Shown piece by piece: positions 35,510 to 47,549 of a DNA stretch of 64,000 bases. Where the stretch lies: assembly GCF_020497125.1 (NCBI RefSeq), contig NC_059082.1, positions 18,837,965 through 18,901,964 of the forward strand, given 5' to 3'. Position 1 is the stretch's first letter. Every line of letters begins with the position of its first letter. Source of the stretch: Mauremys mutica (Eukaryota > Chordata > Testudines > Geoemydidae). The position numbers and the translations under genes are program-made. Under the pieces are notes generated by a model, which was not told the origin of the DNA, did not search any database, and saw only the letters and a program-made list of their open reading frames with translations.

Positions 35510-35686
35510 CACCTCTACCCCGATATAACGCTGTCCTCGGGAGCCAAAAATATCTTACCGCATTATAGGTGAAACCGCGTTATATTGAACTTGCTTTGAT
35601 CCGCTGGAGTGCGCAGCCACCTCCCGCCCCCGGAGCACTGCTTTACCGCGTTATATCCAAATTCATGTTATATCGGGGTAGAGGTG
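35510..35686. mobile_element. Tc1/mariner-type MITE
   Basis: A 177-bp element with near-perfect terminal inverted repeats CACCTCTACCCCGATATAAC and TA duplications on both sides (35508-35509, 35687-35688). No coding capacity. Confidence 0.88.
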
Positions 35687-36864
35687 TAATTAGTTTGCAA
35701 TTATCTGTTTTACTTGCCATTACTCTCAACCTTGCAAGCCCTCTACTCCTGGAGCTCCCACTGACTTTACTAGGAGTTTTCAGAAGACTTGAAGGATCAA
35801 GCTCACTGCTTGTAGCACCCTGCTAGAATTTGTTCATATCAGTTTTTCCCTCTCCTTTGGCAGGTGGATAGACATTTCCCCATATGATTCCCGTGAAGCT
35901 TGGCATTGGGCATTTTAGGGTTTGTGTTTTGTTGTTTTGTTTTTTGGTTACTTCTTTGTTGGGGCACCAGTGTTACGAATTACAAGCCCTATTGGATGAG
36001 GGATCGAGCACCCGCGGGACAGTACTGATTGCACCTTTCAGGATCGGGCCCATGTCAGCATAGAGGGTGGCAGCAGGGCTTGCCTCTACCATCTATCTGC
36101 TCCACATCTCTGCCACCAGGTCATCCTATCCCCTGACTTCCACATTCAGTGCCCAGTCCATGTTCCTCCCTGCCTCTGATTACTTGTCTCTATCCCTGTT
36201 CCCTGCCCAGTTTCACGTGTGTCTCTAGTCTCTGAGCACAACTAGCACTGTGGGTTGGGTTGGATATGGCTGATCAGGGCTAACATGAGTGGAGAGGGCA
36301 AACCCATCATTAATGAGGGATGTGCTGACAGGGACCTAACAACATCCAGGGCAGAGTTTAAAAAATCAGTGTTGGTGGAACAGGACTACAGCTATTTCCA
36401 TTTTAACCCAGCTAGGCATATACGGCACTTGTGTCAGTTCGGCAGAGGTGGGGAAGTCCGGCCCTCCTCCTCAGCCAAATGCCAGTGGGATGCTGCAGCC
36501 AAATCTTATTTCCATCCCTTCCCACACAGTCAAAATGGGAGGACTCGTTCACTAGAGCACCTCAGTCAGGTCACACAGAAGGTAGAGTAGAAGCTCTCAG
36601 ACATTACCCACCTGGGAGGGCGTGAGGGTCGCGATAGGAAGTGCCTAGATCGGATGTAAGGAAACACAGGTCAGCATTAAATACTTGCAGGTGTCAAAGC
36701 CTGTAAAAATGTAGGGCCCATGTTTGGCCTGTTCTATAATTGAGGTGAGGAGATGCTGGAGAATCACATTAGAGCCAAGAATGTCTGATTTGAGGGGTAC
36801 TTCCACAGAAAAGAAAAACGTGGCCCATTTGCTTGCAGAGAGAAATTGAGGCCCTTCTGGTTCA

Positions 36865-37035
36865 AGTCCTAGATAATGAGGCCAGAAGGGACCAGCGTGT
36901 TAATCTAGTCTGGCCTCCTATATCACACAGGCCATTGAGCTTCCCCAGAATAATTCCTACAGCAGATCTTTTGGAAACACATCCAATCTTGATTTAAAAC
37001 TCACCAGTGGTGGAGACTCTACAACTCTTCACAAT
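36865..37035 (-). repeat. CR1 LINE 3' fragment, antisense
   Basis: Blocks GAGGCCAGAAGGGACCA, ATCTAGTCTGGCCTCCT and ACATCCAATCTTGATTTAAA are the complement-strand CR1 3' region. Confidence 0.6.
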
Positions 37036-37103
37036 AAAACCAACAGCAAGCACAGCAACTGGTGTTGAGAATGCAGCAGATGAAGGAGACTGAGATAGTG
37101 ACT

Positions 37104-38270
37104 AGGGTTGCCAACTTTCTAATAACACCGAACCGAACACCCCTGCCCCTTCCCCACCCCGAGCCCCTGCCCCACCCCTTCTATGAGGCCCCGCCCCCAC
37201 TTGCTCTATCCCTCCGTCGCTCACTCTCCCCCACCCTCATTCACTTTTACCGTGGGGGTTGGGTTGTGGGAGGGGAGTGAGGGCTCTGGCTGGGGGTGTG
37301 GGCTCTGGGGTGAGGCCAGGGATGAGAGGTTTGGGGTGTGGGAAAGGGCTCCGGACTGGGACAGGAGATTGGAGTGTGGAGGTGGGGTATGGGCTCTGGG
37401 CTGGGGGTGCAGACTCCAGGTGGGGCCAGAAATTAGGGGTTCAGAGTGTGGGAGAGGGCTACGGGCTGGGACAGGGGTGCAGGGTGGTGAGGGCTCTGGC
37501 TGGGGATACAGGCTCTGGGGTGGGGCCCAGGGATGAATGGTTTGGGGTGCAGGAGGGGCCTCAGGCTGGGGCCCAGGGGTTCAGAGTGCAGGAGGGGTTG
37601 CGGGCTCCAACTGGGGGTATGGGCTCTAGGGTGGGGCCAGGGATGAGGGGTTTGGGAGCAGGCTCAGGGCTGGGGCAGGGGGTTGTGGAGGATGCGGTCT
37701 CCAGAAGGGAGTTTCAGTGCAGGAGGGGACTCCGGGCTGCGGCAGGAGGTTGGGGTATGTGTGAGGGGTGAGGGCTCCAGGGTGGGGCCAGGGGTGAGGG
37801 GTTTGGAGTGCAGAAGGGGGCTGGGGCAGGGGATTAGGATGTTGGGGGGGGTGCAGGCTCCAGGAGGGAGTTTGGGTGCAGGAGAGAACTCTAGGCTGGG
37901 TCAGGGTTTCGGGATCCCGGCAGTGCTTACTGCGGCACCCAGGAAGGGGCCGCTAGGTCCCTGCAGTGCAGCCCACAGGTGCATTGGCAGCCAGTGAGGC
38001 TCCACCCACTGCCCTCCTGTCTCCAGGCCCTGCCCCCTCAGTTCCCTTTGGTCACGGTTCCCAGCCAATGGGAACTGCTTAGCTGGCACTGGGGGCGGGG
38101 GCAGCGCATGGAGCCTCCCTGGCCCCCCATGCACCTAGGGGCTGCAAGGACCTGGCGGCTGCTTCCGGGAGCTGTGTGGCGCTAGGACAGGCGGGAAGCC
38201 TTAGTCCCGGGTCCCTGCTGTGCCGCCCACTGGACTTTTAATGGCCAAAAACCAGACGCCTCGCAACCCT
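37104..38270. mobile_element. Non-autonomous hAT-like element
   Basis: Ends AGGGTTGCCAACTTTC and GCGAGG...AACCCT (CGCAACCCT) are short inverted repeats. The interior is a G-rich degenerate minisatellite (about 37255-37900) and a GC-rich core with CCAATGGGAACTGC. Flanking duplication is poor (TAGTGACT / TGGTGATG). Confidence 0.65.
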
Positions 38271-38299
38271 TGGTGATGACAGAATAATCTTAAAGTAGA

Positions 38300-41200
38300 T
38301 CATTAAAAATGCTACGGGGTGAAGGGGGTTAGTGCTGTGCCCCCCACCCCACCCCAATGAGGGCTAGATGTGAAGTCTCACATTTTCACAGCTGGCTAAC
38401 CAGGGAAAAGTCTTCCAAGCCAGTTAGCAGTAAGTAGCCCTTGGCGGATCCATACACTTAGCTGGGCCCAGCTCTCACCTCCCGCTGGCTACTCACACAA
38501 CTGATTCTGAATCAAAGAGTTGGAACAAATAGCAAGAAAGAGCCTGAACAGCCCCCCTCCCTCCACCCCAAGCAAGCTCTGAAAGCAGATTGCAACCTCA
38601 CCATTAATAGCAAACAGGGTATCCTAGGGAGGCTACTACATGCCATGCTATGGAGAGCTAACATGGGGCCATCAATTGATGTCTTGTTGGGCTAATATCA
38701 GAGGGGGACAATCATTCTCCTTGCTCACCTTTATGTCCAGCCCTGCAAGGTGCTGAGCACCCTCAATTCCCATTGACTTTAATGGTAGTGGTGGGTGCTT
38801 AATAGCTCACAGGAGACCTCAGCAGCACCTTGTATGGTTAGCCCTGAGGGATAGAGAGCCTAATGTGTTTCCCACAGGCTTGGTTTGTTTTGTCACCTGT
38901 AATGGATCCTGCATGCTTTTTCCACATCTGCCTCCAAGGCTCCTAGAGACCATTTTTCAGGAGAACAGACAGGTTCACCTCTCTCCTGCTCTGTGGCAGG
39001 GCCCTTCGCTCCACATTATGGACCCTCTGTCGATTCTCTGCATTTTCCAGGCCTGAGCCCAGTGCTTTGTTTTTGTTAATAAATGAATGTTAGTCTTATC
39101 GTTTTACCCGAGGATACGCTCTGTGTTACTCCTACAGACAAGTCCAGCAGCAGCAGCAGCATTGCTCAGGGTTTCCCTTCCATATTAGTCTGGTTCACAG
39201 TCAAAAGTGCCCACAATACTGTGGCAATCCTCCATCTGTTTTCTCTGAGGATGCCTGCATGGAGACTTATGCAAGGTCATAGAATTGCAAGAATGATAGC
39301 ACATCTCCCCGGTGCCTCCTCTGCATTTGGGAATGGTGCAACTTTAGCAGGGCTAGATAGAGGGGAACAACAAAAGGCATTTGGGAGCTTGTTTCCCTTG
39401 CTTTTGTTCTGTTAGCTCTATCCCCTTGGTCCCTACCTCCCAGCCAGTGCCAGTAGAGTAACTAACTGATGTATAATTAAATGGTAACATACTAGAATGT
39501 GGGGTCTTGCACTGACTCCATTTTATGTAATGCACTTGCTCTTCGAAGCCACATATGATGGAAAACCACCACCAGCTGGGACTGGTCGTACTGCACTTTC
39601 CTACATACATATTTATTTCTAATACTATAGAATGTGTATTCTATCTTGTTGCCTTAGCAATGTTGCACATATACATTTGTTTTTTCCCCAAAACCTCCTC
39701 AAGGACACCAATACTCTCAAACTGTTCTCACATTTTTTAAAAATTCAACAAGTGAGAAAATTGTTACCATTTTCTAATCAGCTCTGCCCATCACCCCAGC
39801 TCCTTTTAACATGCTCAGGTGAATTCCATCTACTCTATTCAATGACCATTCATCACCTCCTTCACAGATTAGGTTATAAAATGCAGACTCACAGGGAATA
39901 AAATATATTGAAATCATCAGGTGTCGATGTAGATTGGGAAGCCATCTCTTGGCTTGAAAAAGAGCTTGTTACTTCCACTGGCTTTGGGAAGCTACCTCTT
40001 ACCCTCTTCTCTTCATTTCACCACCTCTTTTCTTTCCCTTCTCATACAGTCATTCCCTTATTTCATAGCATTTCTAGCACAATTGCCCAAAAGTATGTAC
40101 TTCCCCTAGAGTTCTCATTGTTCTTCCCCTACAATTCCAGTTTGGATTCTTCTGGCATCATAAGAGAACATTCTACCTTGTTGCTATGTGATGCTGCTGA
40201 GTTCCCATGAGTTCTAGTTAAGGTCAGAAAATTGACTATATTGCATGATTGTTCACATGTATCTTCCAGTTCATAGCTGCGTGTGTGTCTGTGTCTGTGT
40301 CTCTCTCAATCTTGTTCCCACAGAGATGAATAGTAAAACTCCCCTTGGCTTTAATGTATGTAAGACCCAGCCCTGGTTTATTAGCCCAAACTTTTCCCCC
40401 TTCTGATTGAAGAATTGTGCTGGTTTTTGTAAGTAGGAGGAAAAACAGAGCTGGGTTTTCAAACACCATTTTAGAGCATCTCTGAGGGTTAAGAAAAAAT
40501 AACTCATTTTTAAAACTGTTTATTCAAGTCACAATAAAACATTAACATAGTACATCCGGCAGGACGTGGTTAACATTCAAGAACCTGGCTAAAGAGTCTG
40601 GCGAGCCTCCTCCTCCAAGTAAACCACAAAGAGAGACAGACACACTAAACTTTGGGATGTTCAAAATTCAATGGAGATATGAATTGTGTAAATGATCTGT
40701 AATTTTCTAATGGGCAGAACCAAAACCTGCAGATGTTGGAAATCTAGATCCAAATTTTGCAAGTTAAGCCATCTTCGTTAATAGATATATGTAGTTATAA
40801 ATAAACACGCACATTCTCACGTGCATTCACACTTTATTTACACACACTTTTTAAAAAATATTTCAAAAAGACAAACTAACATTGACTTCCTTCATCTGTA
40901 AAAACTGTTCTGTTCAAATGTGCAAAAACGGAGGGTTGACTGAAGTAAAATGCATTCATCCCCCCAAAGCAGAGATTTTGTCAACTCACCTAGAGATCCT
41001 TTCCTAGAAGACTGGGACAGCTGCAGAGAACACAGAAGACAAACATTGATGCAAACAATGTGGATGAGAAGCCAAAAGGCCTGCAGGTAAATGAATGGAG
41101 AGGCATCTTTTCCTTTGGATAATGGAAATACTGCAGGCATTGTCCAGCCCTTCAGCTGATCTGCAGCTGAAGAACGTTCATTCATTCTATAGTTATCCAT
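38300..41200. other. Spacer upstream of USP50
   Basis: I see no gene here. A (CAG)5 run lies at 39145-39160. The missing first exon of USP50 could lie here or in 35.1-37.1 kb but was not recognised. Confidence 0.4.
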
Positions 41201-41446
41201 GTGTAGATTTCATCCTGGAGATGATACATACCCAGAGTTATGAGGCTCTTCCCAATAGACAGTAAACAGCAATCTTATATCACAGGCAGAACATTCCTCT
41301 CTTATTCCCTTAATGGAAGCAGAACTTTCCAATTTCACAACATCTCTCTTATAGTAATAAGATGTAAGAACTTTGAGTAGGACATAAATCAAGGGGATAT
41401 TTTCCCCCATAGTAAGTAAATATGTAACAGAATAAATACAGATATT

Positions 41447-42126
41447 TCATATATACCCAGTTTCCAGATCCAGGAGGAGAGCCAGGTGCAAGTCACTATA
41501 GGACTGTGCACCAATCATCTGCACTTGGCATTTTTTGACACACAGGGTCTGTGCACAAGTGTAGACCGTCTGGAAATTCCTTGTAGGCCTGGCTTGCAGT
41601 AGGTGGATTTCTTGAAACACCTTTGCATCAGCATCTTTCCGATTCATCTCACACAAATGGTGCAGAATGTCCTGATAGCATACCCTGGAAAACTTTTCCA
41701 CTCTAGCTTGGAAAGAAGCAACAACCATAGCCTCTTGTGGACTTCCCTGGAAGACTTCAGACAAGGCACACTGAAGAATAATGTCCATCCAAACAAGAAG
41801 TTCCTTTCGTTCAACTGCCTTCCAAATTACTGGGTCCTTTTTAGTTTGCGAGCATTACTATTAATCTTCTTCCTAACTTTATCCAGTATTAAAATCATCT
41901 ACCAATAGTAAGTAGTACTCTCTCTCTTCATTAGCTTCTGATGAGAGTTAGGCCCAGGTTTTGCATTAAAATGTTCTACTTCCCTGAAAGCTGCTGCTTT
42001 CACTTTATTGGTCTTAAAAGTTATGAACTTGGCATAGAAATTCCCTAAGTCAGGCATCATTTTGACACTTTGACACTCCTCAGGGACCCACTGCACCTCC
42101 TGGATTGTTACAAATGCAGTGTTCAT
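41447..42126 (-). pseudogene. Unidentified broken coding remnant (possible retrocopy)
   Basis: Two protein-like stretches run consecutively on the minus strand. The first (42126-41899) includes W-V-P-E-E-C-Q-S-V-K-M-M-P-D-L-G-N and ends K-L-M-K-R-E-S-T-T-Y-Y-W before a stop; the reading resumes K-V-R-K-K-I-N-S-N-A-R-K. After a frameshift near an A-run (about 41820) a second frame gives D-P-V-I-W-K-A-V-E-R-K-E-L-L-V-W-M-D-I, and a further 100 residues to a stop. The texture is that of a conserved cellular protein, without splice sites between parts, so a processed pseudogene is my best guess. I do not recognise the parent. Confidence 0.45.
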
Positions 42127-42274
42127 ATTAGGACCAGCATAGTTTTATTGCCCGTGAACCAGGTCCCAACCTTTCAGCATGGTCATTTAGTATGATAGGT
42201 TCATTCTTTTATACAATTCATAAATATCTGACAAAAATTGGCACTTTCTAGTAATATGAAAGGCATAAATATTT

Positions 42275-42345
42275 CACATTTATCCATTGTGCTAGATGCT
42301 GTACAGACCTAGGAAGAGATGGTCCCTGTAACAAAGAGCTGTCTC
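42275..42345. repeat. Old L2/MIR-like fragment
   Basis: GTGCTAGATGCTGTACAGACC resembles the amniote L2/MIR consensus. A similar trace is at 42790-42860. Confidence 0.3.
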
Positions 42346-42387
42346 AGTGTCATGTTAGCAGTATCTGGTCATTGGCTCTTCTTAGAG

Positions 42388-42626
42388 TATGTCTACACTG
42401 CAGCTGGGAGTGAGCTTCCCAGCCTGGGTAGACAGACTCATACTAATAGGACTTGTGCATGCTAAAAATAGCAGTGTGGACGCTGCTGGGTCCAAGCTTG
42501 GGTGACTAGCCCGAGTCTCTGCTAGTGCAGCAACATTCACACTGCTATTTTTTAAGCATGCTTGCTCAAGCTCCACTTGTGCAAGTCTGTCTACCCAGGC
42601 TTCATCCTTGCTGCAGTGTAGACATA
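42388..42626. mobile_element. Fold-back MITE
   Basis: A 17-bp perfect inverted repeat TATGTCTACACTGCAGC borders it. Inside, the halves continue to pair (for example CCTGGGTAGACAGACT with AGTCTGTCTACCCAGG, and AAATAGCAGTGTG with CACACTGCTATTT), so the whole element can fold back. Confidence 0.8.
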
Positions 42627-42929
42627 CCAGTAGGGGGCAGAATACTGGGGAGGATGGATGGCCAGGCACTCAGTAGAATCCTCAGGCGTCTTTTGCAGGT
42701 GTTGTTTTATCTTGGCTATTTGTGCCAGCTCATTTTTTTCTGCATCAGATATTTCCTTCCTAATTTTTTTAAATATTACAGTAGCACATAACCCCAGTCA
42801 AGGTTCAGGGTCCCATTGCAACAACAAAAGACAATGACTGCCCAGATAGCTTACAGTCTAGGTATCACATAAAACAGGATAGGTGGATGAAACAAAAGTA
42901 GGGCAGGGTTGCTCCACCTTTCATACCCC

Positions 42930-44110
42930 CTGTGACTGGGGTCCTAGTGGGGGCCAGCTGTGGTCACTCAGTTAGGATGAACTGCAACGAATGGGGCAGC
43001 TAAACCCCCAAAAGCTGGTGGATATTCCAATACTTAGATTTACCAAGTCAGCATAAAACAGCTTCTTTATTACCTTACTGGTTACTCAGAAGCCCAAACC
43101 TCATAGTTCCCTTAAAGTGATCCAACCTCAAGCCTCCATCCAGGTACCCATGTCAAATATGATGAAAATTTCTGTAAATCTTATTTCATCATGTAAAATA
43201 AAAGGTTCTACCAATCCCAAAGGATCGGACACATTCCCTCCCAGGTTAATGAATGTTTCCGATCTAACTGTTCTGTGGACTCCTATCAGGCCTGACACAC
43301 TTAGTACACCTCACACACTACTGTTATAGTATTTATCTGTAAAGCTATCACATGTAGTATCAAATAAAAGCCGGTGACATCTGGTCAATAATATCATTGT
43401 GTGATGTATGGATGGATGGTGTGCATGGATACCCACTGGAGGACATCACCATCTGAATGCCCGTGGGTCAACCTGACTCTTGAAATGAAGACTTTTGGAG
43501 AATATAAGGAAAAGGAAATCTCGTTCCCCATCACTTAGGGAACAAAGAGGTCAGCGCTCTTTGTATCTATGAACTTTGCAGCTCTGAGGGTTGGCGATGC
43601 TGAAAAAGGGACTGTAGAAGTCAGAAAACTGCTTCAGACAAAAGCTTGGAGCCTGCTAAGGCTACATGTAAGTTCTTAGAAGCATGTTATTCTTTTGTTT
43701 GATTTACCTGTTTCTGTGTCTATGATCTCTGCTTAGTATCACTTAAATCTCTGTCTTTATTAATGAACTTCTCTTTGGTTTATTATAAATCCCACTCAGT
43801 GCTGTTATACTAAAGCAAGGAGGGCATCCTTTGCTGAGCCAGCAGACTGGTTTCTCTTCTTTCTCTTTGAGACAGCGGACTTGGTATTCTGTGGACATAC
43901 AGTGACGGGGCTGGATCATGCAGAGGAATGCTCTTCCAGAGGGTTTGGGAAGTAGGTGCACTAAGAGTTCCCTACAAGGCAAGGAAAGGCCTGGCAGCGT
44001 CCTGAGGAGTTTGTTGGAAGCCGACACCCAGTCTAGCTGCAGCAAATCTCTCTCTCGCTTAGGCAGAAGGGTAACAAGGTGACTTATCGTTCTGGACAAC
44101 TCAATAAAAG
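42930..44110 (+). repeat. Possible degraded LTR retrotransposon sequence
   Basis: TGTGACTGGGGTCC near the left and CAATAAAAGG near the right, with ATTAATGAACTTCTC and GGTTTATTATAAATCCC blocks reminiscent of reptile ERV sequence. No LTR pair or duplication found. Confidence 0.25.
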
Positions 44111-44892
44111 GTCACAAGGACACTACGTAGAAAGAGAAGTTACTGAGTGGAAGATAAATAGTGAAGTTATAAGGAGAGTCACTTCTCAGCTGCTGGCAGG
44201 TAGGGCCAGGATTGAGCCTAAAGGACACTCATAATGCGGTGTCAGATTCAAGGAAAAAGTCAAAGTAAAGTTCTGGTAGTTGAATTCCAACAGCATAAAA
44301 ATCTTTCATGTAGTGAACCTCCTGTCTGTTTCATTTTATTGGGAGTTGTGCTGTTGTGATATCAAACTGCACAAGCACCTCTCTCCGCCCTGCCCCCACT
44401 CCCAGAATGACATGAAAGCCATCACTTTACTGAGTTATGTAGCTGTGCCTACAAAAACCTTAACAGATTGGACAACTGCCCGTAACAATGGGTCTATTTA
44501 TGCTCACATAAATCACAGATCCCTTCAGAGCGCTGGTAAGTTTTTTGTTGATGTTGCTGCTGTTTTTGTTTTGTTTTAAACACAAAAGCAGAAATGGAAG
44601 ATATTCCTAATTATCTGACCTGAGAATAATTATTTTGAAGTGTGAAACAGTGTGCTAGGCCCTTGTCACAACAACATGTGAAAAAAAAAACGATGCCTTA
44701 TCTTGGATTGCAATTTGTTGTGAGATTTGTTTGAACGCAGCAAATGTACCATGAGGATTGATTCTTTAAGTTAACTTGGAGATATGGTTTAAAAGTATCA
44801 GGATTTGATGTTTATTGAACAGCCTAAAAACCATTAATCTTTGTAGCCAAAAGTCTGAGTACAGTTTCAAGCAGCCATTTATGTAAGGTTAT

Positions 44893-45946
44893 TGTGACAT
44901 TGTACTCTATATGATTTTATTAAAGTATGCTGATGAGTGTGAACATAATGTAACTAAAATATGCTTCATGCAAAAGGTCTCTTGTAAGGTATCATTACAA
45001 AGCTTATAATCTACTGAGTGTGATCATCCAATTTGTATAAATGTATCACTCTTGTATCTGAAACAATTGACTGTAGATGGCTCTGTTTTACTTGCAAGTC
45101 TTCCTGTATGTGTGTGTGCTGGCAAGTGGGTAATGAAATCTTTCAGTGACATGTGATCATGTCACCTGAACTGGATTCCATCTTTAACCTGGTGCTTTTC
45201 CATTGAGAAGGAGGGGGTGGGAACCTAGAGAGGGAGAAAGGATTCCCGCCTTGTGCAAAAGACATATAAGTGAGTGGAAGAGAACAAAGGGGATAGCCAT
45301 CATGAGACACCCTCTAGCTACCACCTGAGCTAGAACAAGGGCTGTACCAGGGGAAAGGATTGTGCCCAGACTAGGAAGGTGTCAGGTTTGTGAAAGAAAC
45401 TTATTGAAACATCTCTGAGGGTGAGATTTTAATCTATATTCAGTTTCATTACTGTACTAGACTTAGATTTGCATATTTTATTTTATTTTCCTTGGTAATC
45501 CACTTTGTTCTGTCTGTTACTACTTGGAACCACTTAAATCCTAATTTCTGTAGTTAATAAAATCACTTTTTACTTATTAATTAACCCAGAGTATGTATTA
45601 ATACGGGGCGGGGGTGTGTGTGTGGAAGGGAACAGCTGTGCATCTCTCTCTCTCTATCAGTGTTATAGAGGGCAATTTATGAGTTTACCCTGCATAAGCT
45701 TTATACAGGGTAAAATGGATTTATTTGGGGTTTGGACCCCATTGGGAGTTGGACATCTGAGTGTTAAAGACAGGAAGACTTCTTAAGTTGCTTTCAGTTA
45801 AGTCTGTGTTGGAACAGACTAGTGGGTCTGGTTCAACAAGACAGGGTGCTGGAGTCCCAAGCTGGCAGGGAAAGCAGGGGCAGAAGTAGTCTTGGCACAT
45901 CAGTTGGCAGTTCCCAAGGGGGTTTCTGTGATTGAAACCCATCACA
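44893..45946 (+). mobile_element. ERV solo LTR, 1054 bp
   Basis: Begins TGTGACATTG and ends CCCATCACA, with perfect 5-bp duplications GTTAT at 44888-44892 and 45947-45951. A TATAAG at 45264-45269 and AATAAA at 45556-45561 give U3-R-U5 order and + orientation. There is no internal retroviral gene, so it is a recombined solo LTR. Confidence 0.85.
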
Positions 45947-45951
45947 GTTAT

Positions 45952-47545
45952 TCTTTGCTAAAAAAATTGTCTATTTTGGTTTTGCTTTCTTCACACTAGA
46001 GCAGGTTTCCTGATTTGCACAGGATTTTTATTATGGAAGTCAGTTTGATGGTGATGTAGAGTTACGTTTCCTGCTTCGTTACCCAATGATTGCTATATTC
46101 TTAAGCAAATGGAGGAAAACTACCAGTCAGTCCCGTATGAAAGTCACCTCACACTGCATGAAAGAGGTCACTGTAATAACGATGGACTTTTCCAGAACAC
46201 ATTTACCAGTGCACCTGAAATGCACTTCCTTTAGGTGTCATCTCAATGACACAGGATATACAGCAATTGTTCTGGGGAACCAGAGGAGTGATGCTTCAGA
46301 TGACTCAATGCCCTACTGCTAGATAACAAGAGCAGTCAGTCAGGGGAGAGCAACCTCATAAGATACCTGAATCAAGAAGGCCTCACACTAAAGAAGAATT
46401 TTGCAAGTTAATATCAGGTTTGTACAGGATAAGCTAGAGGGGCATGCATCTGTGCTCTGCAATTGTCTAGGCTGAGAAACTTATTAAAGGAGAGGGAATA
46501 TAATGCCCTAGACACCCACTGCTCATCCAGGAGCTTAAAGATCTATGGCCATATCCATTGTTGCTGCACCTGACACTAGATAAGTAGAAACTATATATTC
46601 ATTTCAATGTCCCTTACTAAACTACAAGTTGGAAGGCTTTCCTTTAAGTAATATGCAAACCCCCATCTGTTCCATGATTCTGTGACTGTACAATTTGTCA
46701 CAGATTTCACTGCCAGCCACAGTCCTGTGTTTAACAATCTAAGGTTTTAGTTTAAAAAAAAAAAGTTTCAGCCCTCATGGTTGTGAAGAAAATATTGAAA
46801 AAGTGTAACTGAGGCAGATGTTGTCTTCCTGAGCCTGAAATCTGTTGGAAGCAATAGCTCCAAGAGGTGTGAATTTCCTCATTCATCTCAGTGGGTTAAT
46901 GCAATTATGACTATTTAAATATTAACACTTAGCTATCTCACTGCTGATCAGTCTTCATTTTAGCAAGAACATCCACCTAATACACTTGTTAAACAATTCT
47001 GAACTGCCTCCCCAAACGCCAAAACTCCAACATGTCCCTTCCCAGTGGCCAAAAAAAATACAGCTTGCCCCCAGTGGCTTACATGATTCAAATCTGAATT
47101 GTCAGGATATAAGTCTACATAATACTGAAATAAGAAAGGGGGCGGGGGAGGTGAGGAGAGTGTAAAACTAAACAATTTAATATCAAGATAAATAGGCGCT
47201 ACTGATCCTACTGTATTGTTTACCTTCACATTTAACTGCTTTAAAAGCACTTTCTAACATTTATCTGGAGCTGCTATATAATTCTGCCACACCAGAATGC
47301 TGCAGAATCCAGAGGCCCTGCCACAGAATTCTGGTCCAGCTTGCTGGAGTGTGCTCATGCCTTGGCTACGTAGAGTAAAAGGTGGCTCTTTTTAACAGCA
47401 TCTAGTGGATTTCTTACTAAGCATTTCTAGAAAATGTAGTCTCTACAATTATGCTGTATGCAAGTATTCTGAATAATTCTGTCACCAGTTCTAAACAAAT
47501 CAGGAGAATTGAGGTTTTTTTAAATTAAATTAGACTAAAATATGC
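45952..47545. other. Spacer, nothing clear
   Basis: No coding exon, RNA gene or complete repeat seen. Confidence 0.4.
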
Positions 47546-47549
47546 AGTT

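Noticed and set aside
37183..37997. Gly/Trp-rich reading frames of up to 170 codons
   Set aside because: Same cause: degenerate G-rich array in a non-autonomous element.
40892..41200. Minus-strand reading frame with L-S-Q-S-S-R-K-G-S-L-G
   Set aside because: It could continue the unidentified remnant, but nothing ties it to a gene and no exon borders fit.
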